Assembly: GCA_036265815.1 (NCBI GenBank)
Contig: DATAOI010000035.1
Coordinates: 1 to 35,798, forward strand
Direction of reading: 5' to 3'
DNA: 35,798 bases
DNA from: Gemmatimonadales bacterium
GTDB taxonomy: Bacteria; Gemmatimonadota; Gemmatimonadetes; Gemmatimonadales; GWC2-71-9
Positions 1-8,496 of this stretch are shown piece after piece; the stretch's first letter is position 1, and each line of letters opens with the position of its first letter. The notes beneath the pieces were generated by a model. The model had not been told where the DNA came from. It ran no database searches and saw only the letters and a program-made list of their open reading frames with translations. The translations under genes were made by a program, and so were the position numbers.

Positions 1-141
1 CCCGTCTGCTGCTGGGGGATACCGCCGACGCGGTCGGGCGGCGCAGCCGGCTGCCCTGCCTGTTCGTTCCCCCGCAGGGCGGCCGGCCAGAGCGGGTCAT
101 GGTGGCGGTCGACGGCTCGGAGCGGGGGATGGTGGTGCTCC
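1..141. repeat. Left copy of 141-bp exact terminal direct repeat
   Basis: Bases 1-141 are identical to the last 141 bases of the window. The repeat lies inside one gene, and the reading frame is unbroken across the join. An exact overlap of 141 bp equals a k-mer size used by common short-read assemblers, so I read it as the closure overlap of a circular contig of 35,657 bp and not as a biological repeat. A long direct repeat on a linear chromosome could give the same picture. Confidence 0.9.
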
Positions 142-479
142 AGGCCGCCGACGGCTTCGCCCGGCAGCTCGGGGCCGAGCTCCAGGCGCTCACGGTCGAG
201 CGGGTGCACCTCGGCGAGCCGGCCCACCTGGCGCAGGCCACCCCGGCCGCGCGGAGCACCCGGGCCCAGTCGCGCGCCCGCGGGAGTTTCGGCCGGGCCG
301 TCGAGGTCCGCCGCGGCGACCCTGCAGAAGAGATCCTGGCCGCGGTGGACGAGCGTCCGCCCGACGTGCTGGTGCTGGGCTGTCATCGTGGTGGACCAGC
401 CGGCGTGATCGAGGCGGGGAGCACCGCCCGGCGGGTGTCCCACACCGCGCCGTGCGCGGTGCTCACCATTCCACTCTAG
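1..479 (+). CDS. Universal stress protein, two UspA domains (3' part; gene begins at 35339)
   Basis: This is the C-terminal part of a gene whose first 319 bases are at 35339-35657. Joined across the circular junction it encodes 265 residues. Domain 1 opens with IRHIVAATDESDAG and ends SRLPCLFVP. Domain 2 opens with ERVMVAVDGSERG (around base 93) and ends with VSHTAPCAVLTIPL. Both have the Usp Rossmann-like layout with the DxS/DGS start. The nucleotide-binding loop usually seen as GxxGxxxxxxxxxGS is degenerate in both domains (GRKPRSQRTRLLLGD and GCHRGGPAGVIEAGS), so ATP binding is uncertain. It is the first gene of an operon: its stop overlaps the ribosome site AGGAGG of the DUF2892 gene 9 bases on. 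An 11-bp direct-repeat promoter lies at 35281-35313. Usp proteins act in the cytoplasm in starvation, hypoxia and redox stress; the ligand here is unknown. Confidence 0.85.
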   Translation, partial: RLLLGDTADAVGRRSRLPCLFVPPQGGRPERVMVAVDGSERGMVVLQAADGFARQLGAELQALTVERVHLGEPAHLAQATPAARSTRAQSRARGSFGRAVEVRRGDPAEEILAAVDERPPDVLVLGCHRGGPAGVIEAGSTARRVSHTAPCAVLTIPL

Positions 480-488
480 GAGGGCCCG

Positions 489-689
489 ATGAGCCGCAAC
501 ATGGGAATCACGGAGCGGCTGGCCCGGCTTATTCTGGGCGTGCTGCTCCTGGGCTTGTACGGAGCACTCACCCCCCCATGGCGTTATCTGACGCTGGTGG
601 GCTTGCTCCCCCTGGGCACCGCACTCACGGGCCACTGCCCGCTCTATGCCGCTCTGGAGTCGAAGCGCGCGATGAGGAGACAATCATGA
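489..689 (+). CDS. DUF2892 (YgaP-like transmembrane domain) small membrane protein
   Basis: The protein has 66 residues with the DUF2892 pattern: an N-terminal RNMGITERLARLILGVLLLGLYG helix, then PWRYLTLVGLLPLGTALTGHCPLYAAL. The closing GxCPLY motif is diagnostic of the family, which also forms the membrane part of the rhodanese YgaP. Two membrane helices are expected (about residues 9-27 and 33-50). A perfect AGGAGG lies just upstream, overlapping the USP stop. Its own stop overlaps the next start as ATGA, so the three genes are translationally coupled. The exact function is not known; the family often sits beside stress or sulfur-transfer genes. Confidence 0.85.
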   Translation: MSRNMGITERLARLILGVLLLGLYGALTPPWRYLTLVGLLPLGTALTGHCPLYAALESKRAMRRQS

Positions 690-1240
690 CCACCATCGGA
701 TGCACTCTTCCAGCGCGACGCCCGGTCGTCGGCGCGGCTCCCACCACGATCCGACGAGTCCTGGAGCGAATCCACGCACCCTGGCTTAAGGAAGTGGCGG
801 AGATGCTGGAGCCGACTCAGCATGAGGACGCGGGCGTCTGGAGTCGCTGGAACGCTATCCGCTACCTCAATAGTACCTTCGCTGAGCGCCTGTTACGGGA
901 GCGGACGGCACTGGCCGACGTTCCGAGGACGCTGACCGACTCGGAAGCCACGACACTCTGGGCGCTCGGAGAGCTGCTCGACCTGCTTAGCGACCACCTC
1001 CAGCACCTGGTCGGCCTCTGCCAGCATGGGGCGGAGTTCACCAGCTTCACGAGGGAGCTTCGCCAGGCGCTCGAGCACTGGTGTCACTCAACCGAGGAGA
1101 CCCTGGGCCGGGTTGCCTGGGATAAGGTCCCGAGGCAATCGCAGAAATTGCTGCTCCGGCTCGCCCAGGACGCGGCGGCGCGCGAGGCCTGCACTTCCGA
1201 TCAGCATCCCGCCCAAGAGTACCAGAGCGGGACCTGTTGA
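686..1240 (+). CDS. Protein of unrecognised family, paralogue of the gene at 10506-11033
   Basis: The product has 184 residues, is soluble and probably mostly helical, and I recognise no named domain. It is a clear paralogue of the minus-strand gene ending at 10506. Shared blocks in order are W52-x-RWNAIRY60, LWxxGEL (91-97), VGLCxHxxEF (109-118) and a late EHW (130-132), followed by a shared W-D pair near residue 145. The conserved His and Cys around VGLCxH could bind a metal or haem, but nothing proves this. The start was chosen because ATG at 686 forms an ATGA overlap with the preceding stop and has GAGGAG upstream. It is the last gene of the USP-DUF2892 operon and is followed by a terminator hairpin. 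Both family members lie behind the same type of direct-repeat promoter, so a stress role is inferred. Confidence 0.8.
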   Translation: MTTIGCTLPARRPVVGAAPTTIRRVLERIHAPWLKEVAEMLEPTQHEDAGVWSRWNAIRYLNSTFAERLLRERTALADVPRTLTDSEATTLWALGELLDLLSDHLQHLVGLCQHGAEFTSFTRELRQALEHWCHSTEETLGRVAWDKVPRQSQKLLLRLAQDAAAREACTSDQHPAQEYQSGTC

Positions 1241-1312
1241 TTCGGCCACCCAGGCCACCGCGTCGTCCTACGGCGCCATGGCGCCGATCCCGGTGACCAC
1301 CGGGCTGCGTCC

Positions 1313-1350
1313 CCCGGCCAACTGTTATGTAGTTGCCGGGTTTTGGTTTT
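1313..1350 (+). terminator. Rho-independent terminator of the USP operon
   Basis: CCCGGCCAACT (1313-1323) pairs with AGTTGCCGGG (1331-1340), giving ten base pairs with one bulged C and a seven-base loop. The run TTTTGGTTTT follows directly. It lies 73 bases after the last stop of the operon. A weaker inverted repeat (CCCGGT/ACCGGG, 1289-1304) sits just before it. Confidence 0.8.
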
Positions 1351-1920
1351 GCAGGCGCTTCTTACTCCGTGGGAAGCGAGTGGGAAGCGGTCGGTGTCGG
1401 TTCGGGCGCCGTATCCGGAGATCCGATTCGATCTGGCCGCGCTCCGACATTTTAAGACCGACGCCGTCGACGGGGACGAGATTCTTCATGAGGCGTACCG
1501 CCTGACGGCTGGAACGGGCGGGCGGCAGCGCTCGATGCTCTCTCCACGAGCGCTGTGTGGTCTCCCTCCGAGGGGATGGCGATGTAGGCACCGGGATCCA
1601 CCATCGACCGGAGCGACCCGCCGGCAAGCCGATCCAGGCGGTAGGGGAAATCAAAAACAGCCGAGAACGCTCGGGTGCGACGTTTCTTCGCGTGCCGACG
1701 CCAGTGCTCCGCGTCAGCCTGTTCCATACTTCTCGCCGTCAATTCGGCGAGCTGATCGTAGTCGACCCCCAGTTCGGCGACCGGCATGAGGGCCGAAGCC
1801 GTAATTAATACCCGCCTACGCCTAGCCCACGACCAATAGTTCCGCCACCTGCCGATGCGGAGTGGTCGATTTCGAGCGGCGGCCGGAAGAATTTCCGACG
1901 CCGGATCACGCGACGGGTAA
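1351..1920. other. Stretch without a convincing gene
   Basis: Open frames exist on both strands but none has a ribosome binding site, a recognisable protein motif or a link to a neighbour. The best is a minus-strand frame of 111 codons at 1452-1787. Together with the DUF1269-like remnant that follows, the region looks like decayed coding DNA. Confidence 0.4.
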
Positions 1921-2076
1921 CTCGCACAGTTAGTCCCTCAGACCTTGCAAATAGGCGAAAGAGCCGGAAAGATCGCCGAGCACTTCCGTGGCTACGGCGA
2001 AACGGTGCTCAGGACCACGCTCCCGACCGAGAAGGCGGAGAAGCTGGGTAAGCTGCTCGCGGCGACGTCACCTTGA
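1921..2076 (+). pseudogene. 3' remnant of a DUF1269-like gene
   Basis: After an in-frame stop at 1918-1920 the frame is open to a TGA at 2074-2076 and reads ...GERAGKIAEHFRGYGETVLRTTLP... ending KLGKLLAATSP. This resembles the C-terminal end of DUF1269 proteins (helix, then FGGEVLKTSLS-like, then an acidic/Leu helix). There is no usable start and the rest of the domain is absent. The match rests on a short segment, so the family call is tentative. The end overlaps the convergent HAF lipoprotein gene by nine bases. Confidence 0.4.
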
Positions 2077-3039
2077 AGGGTTCCGCGTCCAGAGGGTGGC
2101 CCGCCCGCCTCCGCTGTTGCCCACGACCTCGCCCGCCGGATTGAGGGCCACGGCATCCGCTACGTCCCCCTCCAATGGGACCAGTTCCGACATGACCCCC
2201 TTGTCCCACACGAACGCGCGAAAACCTGAAGTGTCGGTCGCGCTCTGACCCACGACCTGACCTGCAGGGTTAATTCCCCTGGCAAAGCTGTTCTGTCCGC
2301 CCAGGGTCCCTAGATCTCGCATGACCCCCTTCTCCCATAGGAAGGCATGGATTACGGAGTCACCTGGCAAGTAGCTCCAGCCCACTACTTGGCCGGCCGG
2401 GTTGATGTTCTCTGCCTTGCTGTAGCTTCCACCCAGCGTACCCAGGTCCCTTATTACTCCCTTGTCTAGGAGCACGGCACGCCCCCCCTGGGTTTCTCCC
2501 ACGACACGGCCAGCGGGGTTGATGCCTGTGGCCTGGCCGTTCCAGAGATCAGTCCGGACACCGTTCTGCCACAGCCAGGCCACGTGTTCCGTGGACCCCA
2601 CCACTTGGCCCGCAGGGTTGATATCCGTCGCGATTCCGACACCGAGGTCGGTGAACACCCCATCTTCCCAGAGGAACGCCTCGAATTCGACTTCCTGTGT
2701 CGCCAGCTCGGTGTAACCCACCACTTGGCCATGCGTGTTGATGGCCGTCGCGAAGCTGTAAAACCCCTCGACGTTGGGGACCTTCCCCAAGTCGGTCGGG
2801 ACGCCCTTGGTCCATGCGGCCGGATGCAAGCCATCTCGCGTGTCAATGCTGCCCACCACCTGGCCAGCGGCGTTGATGTCGGAGGCGTAGAGCAGCGGGC
2901 TGAGTGGCACGGGGGTATACGCCCGTGATGCGGAGCGATCCAAGCTAGGACTGCCCGAGGAATCCGGGGATGTTGGCTCGGAGGTGCACGCCACAATCGA
3001 GAGCGCCAGGGTGGCGCAGATTGCGCTAGATGTTCGCAT
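2068..3039 (-). CDS. HAF-repeat extracellular lipoprotein
   Basis: The protein has 323 residues. A signal peptide ends in a lipobox (LSIVAC, Cys about 18), followed by a Ser/Pro/Thr-rich linker. The body is a series of about seven repeats of the HAF type, each with [H/E]AFLWxxGVxxDLGxxGG followed by A..INPAGQVVG; for example HAFLWEKGVMRDLGTLGG near residue 230. These repeats form a propeller-like secreted fold. The protein is probably anchored in the outer membrane or at the surface; its ligand is unknown. It is transcribed alone, away from the beta-lactamase gene, and I see no 11-bp repeat promoter in front of it. Confidence 0.85.
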   Translation of the reverse strand: MRTSSAICATLALSIVACTSEPTSPDSSGSPSLDRSASRAYTPVPLSPLLYASDINAAGQVVGSIDTRDGLHPAAWTKGVPTDLGKVPNVEGFYSFATAINTHGQVVGYTELATQEVEFEAFLWEDGVFTDLGVGIATDINPAGQVVGSTEHVAWLWQNGVRTDLWNGQATGINPAGRVVGETQGGRAVLLDKGVIRDLGTLGGSYSKAENINPAGQVVGWSYLPGDSVIHAFLWEKGVMRDLGTLGGQNSFARGINPAGQVVGQSATDTSGFRAFVWDKGVMSELVPLEGDVADAVALNPAGEVVGNSGGGRATLWTRNPSR

Positions 3040-3340
3040 GGAGACGCTCCATGGACTTGCGAAAAGGGACTATTGGTCTGCCGCCGGTGCGCGGGGAATT
3101 TCCTGAAGAGGAGAGCGACACACGGCGAGCATACATAGAACATGGCGGCTGGCGTATGAAGGCGGGACGAAGCCGCGAGGACAACCTCTTTAGAGGGGCA
3201 ACCCGGCGGGCACTCGATCCCGAGCTCCCCAACCAGGTCACGTTTGGGAAGACCGGATGCGCGCCAATTCGGCACGGGCCAGGGCTGCTTGAATGCGCGT
3301 GCGGGAGGGCATCGGGATGAGAAGCTGTCGTGTCCTTGCC
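3040..3340. other. Intergenic stretch, no gene recognised
   Basis: A plus-strand frame of 96 codons (3030-3320) begins inside the HAF lipoprotein leader, has no ribosome site and shows no known motif. I treat the region as the shared upstream region of the HAF gene and the beta-lactamase gene. Confidence 0.35.
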
Positions 3341-3402
3341 GCCGTTCGTGAAGACGTTCTCACGCCTCGTTCACAGTTTCTTGTCCTCTTCCTCTGCACT
3401 GT
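3341..3402 (+). promoter_or_regulatory. 11-bp direct-repeat promoter of the beta-lactamase/ATPase unit
   Basis: Units CTCAC (3359), TTCAC (3370) and a degenerate TTGTC (3381) are spaced exactly 11 bp. Eleven bases later comes CACTGT (3397-3402), a close match to the -10 hexamers of the other sites. The 33 bases from 3341 recur at 10461 with four differences before the match fades. The segment GTGAAGACGTTCTCAC (3348-3363) is an imperfect palindrome, so a second protein or a head-to-head site is possible. Confidence 0.55.
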
Positions 3403-3535
3403 TTCCATCCGCCCTTGCGAGACCGTGCTCTAGGCGGGTCCCCGCGCTGGCGGTCACGTCTAGCCATGGGCTCGAAGCGCAGGTGATTGGTCATCTAACC
3501 ACATGCTGCAAACGTCTGTCTCAAAGGGGATCACC

Positions 3536-4801
3536 ATGCTTGACCGCTCCCTTCTTGCCCAGAGGCACGGGAACACATCCAACCGATCGTCCACGATCAA
3601 GACTCGTGGCTTCTCAAGCGCCCGGCTGGCGCGCATGCATGCCGCTCTACAACGTCATGTCGCAAGTGGCGACGTTCCCGGGCTCGTTGCGGTCGTACAC
3701 CAGCGCGGGCGAGAGCACGTGGAGGCGATCGGCACCATGGCCTTCGACAGCAACGTGCCGATGCGACGAGACACGATTTTCCGGCTCGCCTCTACGACCA
3801 AGCCAATCACGGCCGTGGGCGCCATGATCCTGGTGGAAGAATGCGAGCTCAGGCTCGACGATCCGGTCGATGAATGGCTGCCGGAACTCAGGAACCGCAG
3901 GGTCCTGCGGACGATCGACAGTCCGCTCGATGACACCGTGCCCGCGAAGCGCCCGATCACGCTACGCGACCTCCTCACGTTTCGATCGGGGTACGGCGAG
4001 GTGGGCTTCCTCTCACCAACTTGTCCGTTCCAGAAGGCACTGACGGAAGCACGCCTGCCGTTGAGCGAATGGCCCTTTGCCGGCACAGCGGACGAGTTCA
4101 TGACGCGCTTGGGCAACCTGCCGCTCGTGCATCAGCCCGGCGAGCGATGGCTGTACCACATGAGTGGCGAGATCCTGGGCGTGCTGATCGCTCGAGTCTC
4201 GGGCACGTCGCTGGGAGCTTTTCTTCGCGAGCGCATCTTCGAGCCGCTCGGCATGGTGGACACCGGCTTCCATGTTCCGGAGGCGAACCTCGATCGGCTC
4301 CCGACCTGCTACGGGAGGGACATGGTCACCGGAAAGCTCGTCATCGTGGATCAAGCGCGTGGCGGATACGCCGCGCAGTCGCCCGTCTTCGAATCCGGTG
4401 CTGGAGGGCTCGTCTCAACGCTGGACGATCTGCTCGCCTTTGGTCGGATGATGTTAGGACACGAGGTGTCCGGCGGCGAGCGCATTCTGTCGCGGCCTAC
4501 GATCGAGCTGATGACCATGGACCACCTCACGCTGGAGCAGAAGGTGGCCTCGCCGTTCTTCGAACACTTCTGGGACAGGTACGGCTGGGGCCTCGGCTTA
4601 GGGATCGTTACCGGGCGCCACGATATCGCGGATGTGCCGGGGCGTTTCGGTTGGGACGGTGCCTTCGGCACATCATGGTGGGTCGACTCGAAGGAGGAGC
4701 TGATTGGCGTCCTTATGAGCCAACGCCGTCCGGACCGGCTTGCCCTTCCCACCGTGGTTCAGGACTATTGGACCTCAGCGTACCAGTTGATAGACGACTG
4801 A
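3536..4801 (+). CDS. Serine hydrolase of the beta-lactamase / class C (PBP4*) fold
   Basis: The protein has 421 residues. The SxxK nucleophile motif is S86-T-T-K89 in FRLASTTKPIT. The Y-x-N position reads Y207-H-M-S (LYHMSGEILG), so the usual Asn is replaced. The third motif is W373-D-G (FGWDGAFGTSWW). These are the three motifs of the beta-lactamase (PF00144) family, which contains esterases and D-aminopeptidases as well as lactamases. No signal peptide is visible, so a cytoplasmic esterase or peptidase is more likely than antibiotic resistance. ATG 3536 was preferred to ATG 3503 because AAAGGGGATCACC precedes it. The gene follows a direct-repeat promoter, and a P-type ATPase gene lies 73 bases downstream on the same strand. 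Confidence 0.85.
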   Translation: MLDRSLLAQRHGNTSNRSSTIKTRGFSSARLARMHAALQRHVASGDVPGLVAVVHQRGREHVEAIGTMAFDSNVPMRRDTIFRLASTTKPITAVGAMILVEECELRLDDPVDEWLPELRNRRVLRTIDSPLDDTVPAKRPITLRDLLTFRSGYGEVGFLSPTCPFQKALTEARLPLSEWPFAGTADEFMTRLGNLPLVHQPGERWLYHMSGEILGVLIARVSGTSLGAFLRERIFEPLGMVDTGFHVPEANLDRLPTCYGRDMVTGKLVIVDQARGGYAAQSPVFESGAGGLVSTLDDLLAFGRMMLGHEVSGGERILSRPTIELMTMDHLTLEQKVASPFFEHFWDRYGWGLGLGIVTGRHDIADVPGRFGWDGAFGTSWWVDSKEELIGVLMSQRRPDRLALPTVVQDYWTSAYQLIDD

Positions 4802-4874
4802 ACGCAGGCGATCCGGGGGCCACGCTGCTGGTTAACGTTCGGGACATACACTTCGATTCGGAGAGCAAGGTGGT

Positions 4875-6821
4875 GTGACGGGTGCACTTCAGTCCGCGCG
4901 GAGGCGGAAACAAGGAGATCTCGCGGACCGGCTGATTCCGCCTGGTGCCGCGATCCTACCGGCAGGGGCACTCCTCTCCATCATCTTCGGGCTGGCTTCC
5001 CGAGTGATCGTGTCGCACGGCGTTGCCTTTCTGATCTGGTCGGGCGGGCTCGCCTTCACGGGACTGCCGGTTGTCTGGCGCACGCTGCGCGGCATGGCGT
5101 CCGGTCGCTTCGCGACAGACGTCGTGGCGATGCTCGCCATTGTGACCGCTCTGCTCCTTGGGCAGCCCCTCGCGGGGCTCATTGTGGTGTTCATGCAGAC
5201 GGGCGGGGAGGCGCTTGAGCGCTATGCTGAAGGGCGAGCCTCCCTGGCGGTACGGGAGCTCGAGGCCGCAGCCCCGCGCCTGGCGCACCGAGTCACCGCT
5301 GCGGGACTCGATGACATCGCCGCTGACGTCGTATCCGTGGGCGACGAACTCCTTCTCCGCCCCGGCGAGCTCCTTGCCTGCGATGCGGTCGTCGTCGAAG
5401 GCCAGTCGCACGTGGACGCCGCTCGGCTTACTGGCGAGCCGGTGCCGGTCACGGCGACGCCCGGCGTGCGCCTCCTGAGCGGCAGCCTCAATTTGGACAG
5501 TCCGCTCCGGGTCCACGCGACGGCGCCTGCGCGCGAGAGCCAGTACGCCCGCATCGTCGAACTCGTCCGCACTGCCCAGGAGAGTAAGGCGCCCCTTCAG
5601 CGGCTGGCCGACCGCTACGCCCGCTGGTTTACCCCGCTCACCCTGCTGGTTTGCCTCGTCGGCTATCTGCTCACCCGCGACCTCATCCGTGTGCTCGCCG
5701 TTCTGGTCGTGGCCACGCCGTGTCCGCTCATTCTCGCCACTCCGGTGGCCATCGTGGGCGGCATTAACCGCGCCGCCCGTCGTGGGATCATCTTCCGCCA
5801 CGGCTCAGCGCTGGAGCAGCTTGCAGGCGTCACGGTCGCCGTCTTCGACAAGACCGGCACGCTCACCATCGGCAGGCCCCAGGTCGCTCGGGTGCTCGCG
5901 CTGCCACCATTCACGCCGGAGCAGGTGCTCCGGCTGGCGAGCGGCGTCGAGCACGGCTCCGGCCACCTGCTCGCCCGTACCCTGATCGACGAGGCGCTCG
6001 CGCGGGGGATTGCGCTCCCCCACGGACGCGAGATCACGGAGGCCCCTGGCGAAGGGGTGACTGGTGAGGTGGAAGGCCGGTGGGTGACGGTGGGCGGCTG
6101 GTCGTTTGTGGTGCGACGCCACCCGGAGTCCGAATCCGGACTCCACACGGCCCTGGCGGCAACGGACGGTGCAGGGCTCCGCGCCTACGTTGCCGTCGAC
6201 GGGCACGGGGCGGGCGTCATCGAGTATGCCGACCGGATTCGCCCGGCGGTGCGCGAGCTCTTCGTCGCACTCCTACGCCTGGGTATTCGGCGCACGCTTC
6301 TCCTCTCGGGCGACGATCAGGCCAACGCTACGGCGGTCGGACGAGCGGTCGGCATCGATGAGGCGCATGGCGGACTACTGCCGGCCGAGAAGGTGGCGTT
6401 TGTCCAGCGGCTGGTGAAAGAGGGCGAGCGCGTGCTGATGGTGGGTGACGGGACCAATGATGCCCCAGCCCTGAGCAGCGCCACGGTCGGAATCGCCCTC
6501 GCGAGCGGCGGCGGCGGGATCACAGCGGAGGCGGCGGATGCAGTCATCCTGGCGGACGATCCGACCCGCATCGAGGAGGCGATCGCCATCAGTCATCGCA
6601 CGCTGAGGCTGGCGCGGCAGAGCATCTGGACCGGGCTCGGGCTCAGCGGCCTGGCGATGGTCGCGGCCGGCCTGGGTTACATCCCACCAGTCGCGGGCGC
6701 GCTGCTCCAGGAGGGGATTGACGTTGCGGTGATCCTCAACGCGCTGCGCGCCGCCTTCCCGCCGAGGTCCCCTGGAGCCCGCGTCGCACAGCGCTCGATT
6801 GAAGAGGTCGTCACCTTGTAA
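4875..6821 (+). CDS. Heavy-metal P1B-type ATPase with TPC transmembrane motif
   Basis: The protein has 648 residues (GTG start). It has no N-terminal metal-binding domain and begins directly with membrane helices. The actuator loop carries LTGEPVPV (TGE). The ion-site helix reads VVATPCPLILATPVA with Cys283, a TPC variant of the CPC motif of Cu/Zn pumps. The phosphorylation site is D325-KTGT, the nucleotide domain has EHGSGHLLA (SGH in place of SEHP), and the hinge is G524-DGTNDAPAL. It should export a transition metal across the inner membrane using ATP. TPC-type pumps are related to CadA/CtpD-like exporters; the ion cannot be told from the sequence. It probably shares the promoter at 3359-3402. 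A P-type ATPase (CtpF) is also part of the mycobacterial dormancy regulon. Confidence 0.9.
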   Translation: MTGALQSARRRKQGDLADRLIPPGAAILPAGALLSIIFGLASRVIVSHGVAFLIWSGGLAFTGLPVVWRTLRGMASGRFATDVVAMLAIVTALLLGQPLAGLIVVFMQTGGEALERYAEGRASLAVRELEAAAPRLAHRVTAAGLDDIAADVVSVGDELLLRPGELLACDAVVVEGQSHVDAARLTGEPVPVTATPGVRLLSGSLNLDSPLRVHATAPARESQYARIVELVRTAQESKAPLQRLADRYARWFTPLTLLVCLVGYLLTRDLIRVLAVLVVATPCPLILATPVAIVGGINRAARRGIIFRHGSALEQLAGVTVAVFDKTGTLTIGRPQVARVLALPPFTPEQVLRLASGVEHGSGHLLARTLIDEALARGIALPHGREITEAPGEGVTGEVEGRWVTVGGWSFVVRRHPESESGLHTALAATDGAGLRAYVAVDGHGAGVIEYADRIRPAVRELFVALLRLGIRRTLLLSGDDQANATAVGRAVGIDEAHGGLLPAEKVAFVQRLVKEGERVLMVGDGTNDAPALSSATVGIALASGGGGITAEAADAVILADDPTRIEEAIAISHRTLRLARQSIWTGLGLSGLAMVAAGLGYIPPVAGALLQEGIDVAVILNALRAAFPPRSPGARVAQRSIEEVVTL

Positions 6822-7164
6822 CCCTCACTCCCGCTCCGCGAGCATGCGGCAGTTCGGCAGTGACGCGCAGCGGGGCGAGGAAGCGCCGGCAGCTTACCGC
6901 CCGGTGCGGGAGTCAGATCACATAACCGATGCTGGTTCCCAGTGCGGGTCCAGCGCCTCCAATCAGGAGTAGCTCTCAAGCGGGCAGAAGGACAACCCGC
7001 GCTCGGCCGAGTCGTTGCCCAGCGTAGAGACTGCGGTACACAACACCACGCCCACGGGTACACGTTACGTACGCCGGCCTTAGCTCGCCGGGCCAATTAG
7101 ATACATGGCTGGCCTGCATTATCCAGCCCTTCTTGCAGTCGGGCCCGCCACTGCCGCTAGGCTC
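6822..7164. other. Convergent intergenic stretch, no gene seen
   Basis: This lies between the ends of the ATPase gene and the minus-strand VIT1-type gene. There is no tRNA-like fold, no frame with a ribosome site and no compact hairpin with a T-run. Confidence 0.4.
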
Positions 7165-7863
7165 TCACGCGGCCGCCGTGCCGAACAGTGTCCCGATGGC
7201 CGCGGTGAGGCCCATCGCGAGCGCGCCCCAGAACACGACACGAAGGGCACCCACCCAGGGCCGCGCCCCCCCCGTCCGGGCGGCCAGCCCGCCCAGCGCC
7301 CCGAGACAAGCGAGCGAGGCTCCCGAAACGAGGGGCACGAGTCGGTGCGTCGGGCTGAGGCTCGCCACGACCAAAGGCAAGGCAGCCCCCACCCCGAACG
7401 TCAGCGCTGACGTTATCGCCGCCTGCACCGGCCGCGCCTGCAGCGCCGCCGAGATGCCCAGTTCATCTCGGGCATGGGTGCCGAGCGCATCGTGCGCCAT
7501 CAACTGCGTCGCCACCTCAGCCGCGAGTGGAGGGGTAAGACCGTGACGCACGTAGATCGCCGCGAGCTCCGCGTGCTCCGCTGCAGGGCTGGCGGCCAGC
7601 TCGGCCCGCTCCCGCGCCAAATCGGCCTGTTCGGTATCCGCTTGGGAGCTCACCGAGACGTATTCTCCCGCCGCCATCGACATTGCGCCCGCGACGAGCC
7701 CAGCGACCCCGGCGACGAGCACGGCCGGGCGAGAGGCCTCGGCCGTAGCAACCCCCAGCAGGAGGCTCGCGGTGGACACGATCCCGTCGTTGGCTCCCAG
7801 CACGGCGGCCCGCAGCCACCCGATGCGCTCGGTCCGATGCAGTTCACGATGAAGCGTACGCAT
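7165..7863 (-). CDS. VIT1/CCC1-family iron or manganese transporter
   Basis: The protein has 232 residues. The N-terminal segment IGWLRAAVLGANDGIVSTASLLLGVATA is the family signature (GANDGIVS), followed by a helix with AGAMSMAAGEYVSVSSQADTEQADLARE, which carries the conserved GEYVSVSSQ-D/E residues of metal sites. A cytoplasmic Glu-rich segment follows and then three more helices, giving five membrane segments in all. The family moves Fe2+ or Mn2+ out of the cytoplasm by proton exchange. The start ATG 7863 follows the DUF2231 stop by five bases, so the two genes form one unit. A longer frame upstream is rejected because the family start lies here. Confidence 0.88.
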   Translation of the reverse strand: MRTLHRELHRTERIGWLRAAVLGANDGIVSTASLLLGVATAEASRPAVLVAGVAGLVAGAMSMAAGEYVSVSSQADTEQADLARERAELAASPAAEHAELAAIYVRHGLTPPLAAEVATQLMAHDALGTHARDELGISAALQARPVQAAITSALTFGVGAALPLVVASLSPTHRLVPLVSGASLACLGALGGLAARTGGARPWVGALRVVFWGALAMGLTAAIGTLFGTAAA

Positions 7864-7868
7864 GCAAG

Positions 7869-8357
7869 TTATGTGGATCTCGAGTCCATCGATTGTGGTG
7901 CAAACGCGGCCGCGCGGATCTCGTCGTGGCGTATCTGGCCGCCCTCTATGGCCGCAAGCGCGAAGAGCACGGCGCTCACCAGCAACCCGACGAGCACCAC
8001 GCCAGTGAGGCTCCGGCGTTGGGGCTGCCCACCGCGAGCGAGCCACAGCCCAGCGACGGCCACTGCGCCGGTCACCAGCACCGCAATGAGCCCGGCTTCG
8101 GCGCGCTCCTCGTGAGCCTCGACGCGCTGCTTGTCGAACCATGGCTGATTCTCGAGTTGCTCCTCGGCCGGTTCGCCGGTGAGGTAGATGGGAATGGCCG
8201 TCACCGCAAGCAGCACTGTCAGCAGCAGACCAATCTGCGTACCGTCGCGTGACCCGCGGACAAGACCCCAGAGCAGCACGAGCGGTGCGAACAGCATCGT
8301 GCCGAGCACCGGAATGTGGTTCAGCACGAGATGTAAATGAGCGGCGCTGAGGTCCAT
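7869..8357 (-). CDS. DUF2231-type four-helix membrane protein
   Basis: The protein has 162 residues with four predicted membrane helices (about 12-33, 41-58, 88-106, 118-138). The opening HLHLVLNHIPVLGTM and the YLTGEPAEEQLE...VEAHEERAEAGL stretch are typical of DUF2231-like proteins. The membrane-embedded His residues (HLH, NH, HE) have suggested haem or metal ligation in this group, but that is inference. The start has GGGAGG five bases upstream. It is followed closely by the VIT1-type transporter gene. No 11-bp repeat promoter precedes it. Confidence 0.75.
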   Translation of the reverse strand: MDLSAAHLHLVLNHIPVLGTMLFAPLVLLWGLVRGSRDGTQIGLLLTVLLAVTAIPIYLTGEPAEEQLENQPWFDKQRVEAHEERAEAGLIAVLVTGAVAVAGLWLARGGQPQRRSLTGVVLVGLLVSAVLFALAAIEGGQIRHDEIRAAAFAPQSMDSRST

Positions 8358-8496
8358 CGGAGCCTCCCAGCAGCGGTGAGATGAGGATGCCTTCTACACC
8401 CTATTCTTCCAACACCCGATCAGTCGTGGCGTCGGACCACCGCGACGACTAGGGTTGCCGGTGCAGCAGTGGACTGACCGCAACGCCGAGATGACG

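Noticed and set aside
1272-1285. 14-bp perfect palindrome GGCGCCATGGCGCC
   Set aside because: GC-rich, single occurrence in the window as far as seen, no gene start nearby; likely chance or a minor part of the operon 3' end.
1452-1787. Minus-strand frame of 111 codons
   Set aside because: No ribosome site, no known motif and no neighbour link; not listed as a gene.
4021-4878. Plus-strand open frame of 285 codons within the beta-lactamase gene
   Set aside because: It is the out-of-frame shadow of a gene with all three family motifs.
8376-8391. CTCAC/CTCAT sequences before the DUF2231 gene (minus strand)
   Set aside because: Spacing is not 11 bp and no suitable -10 follows.
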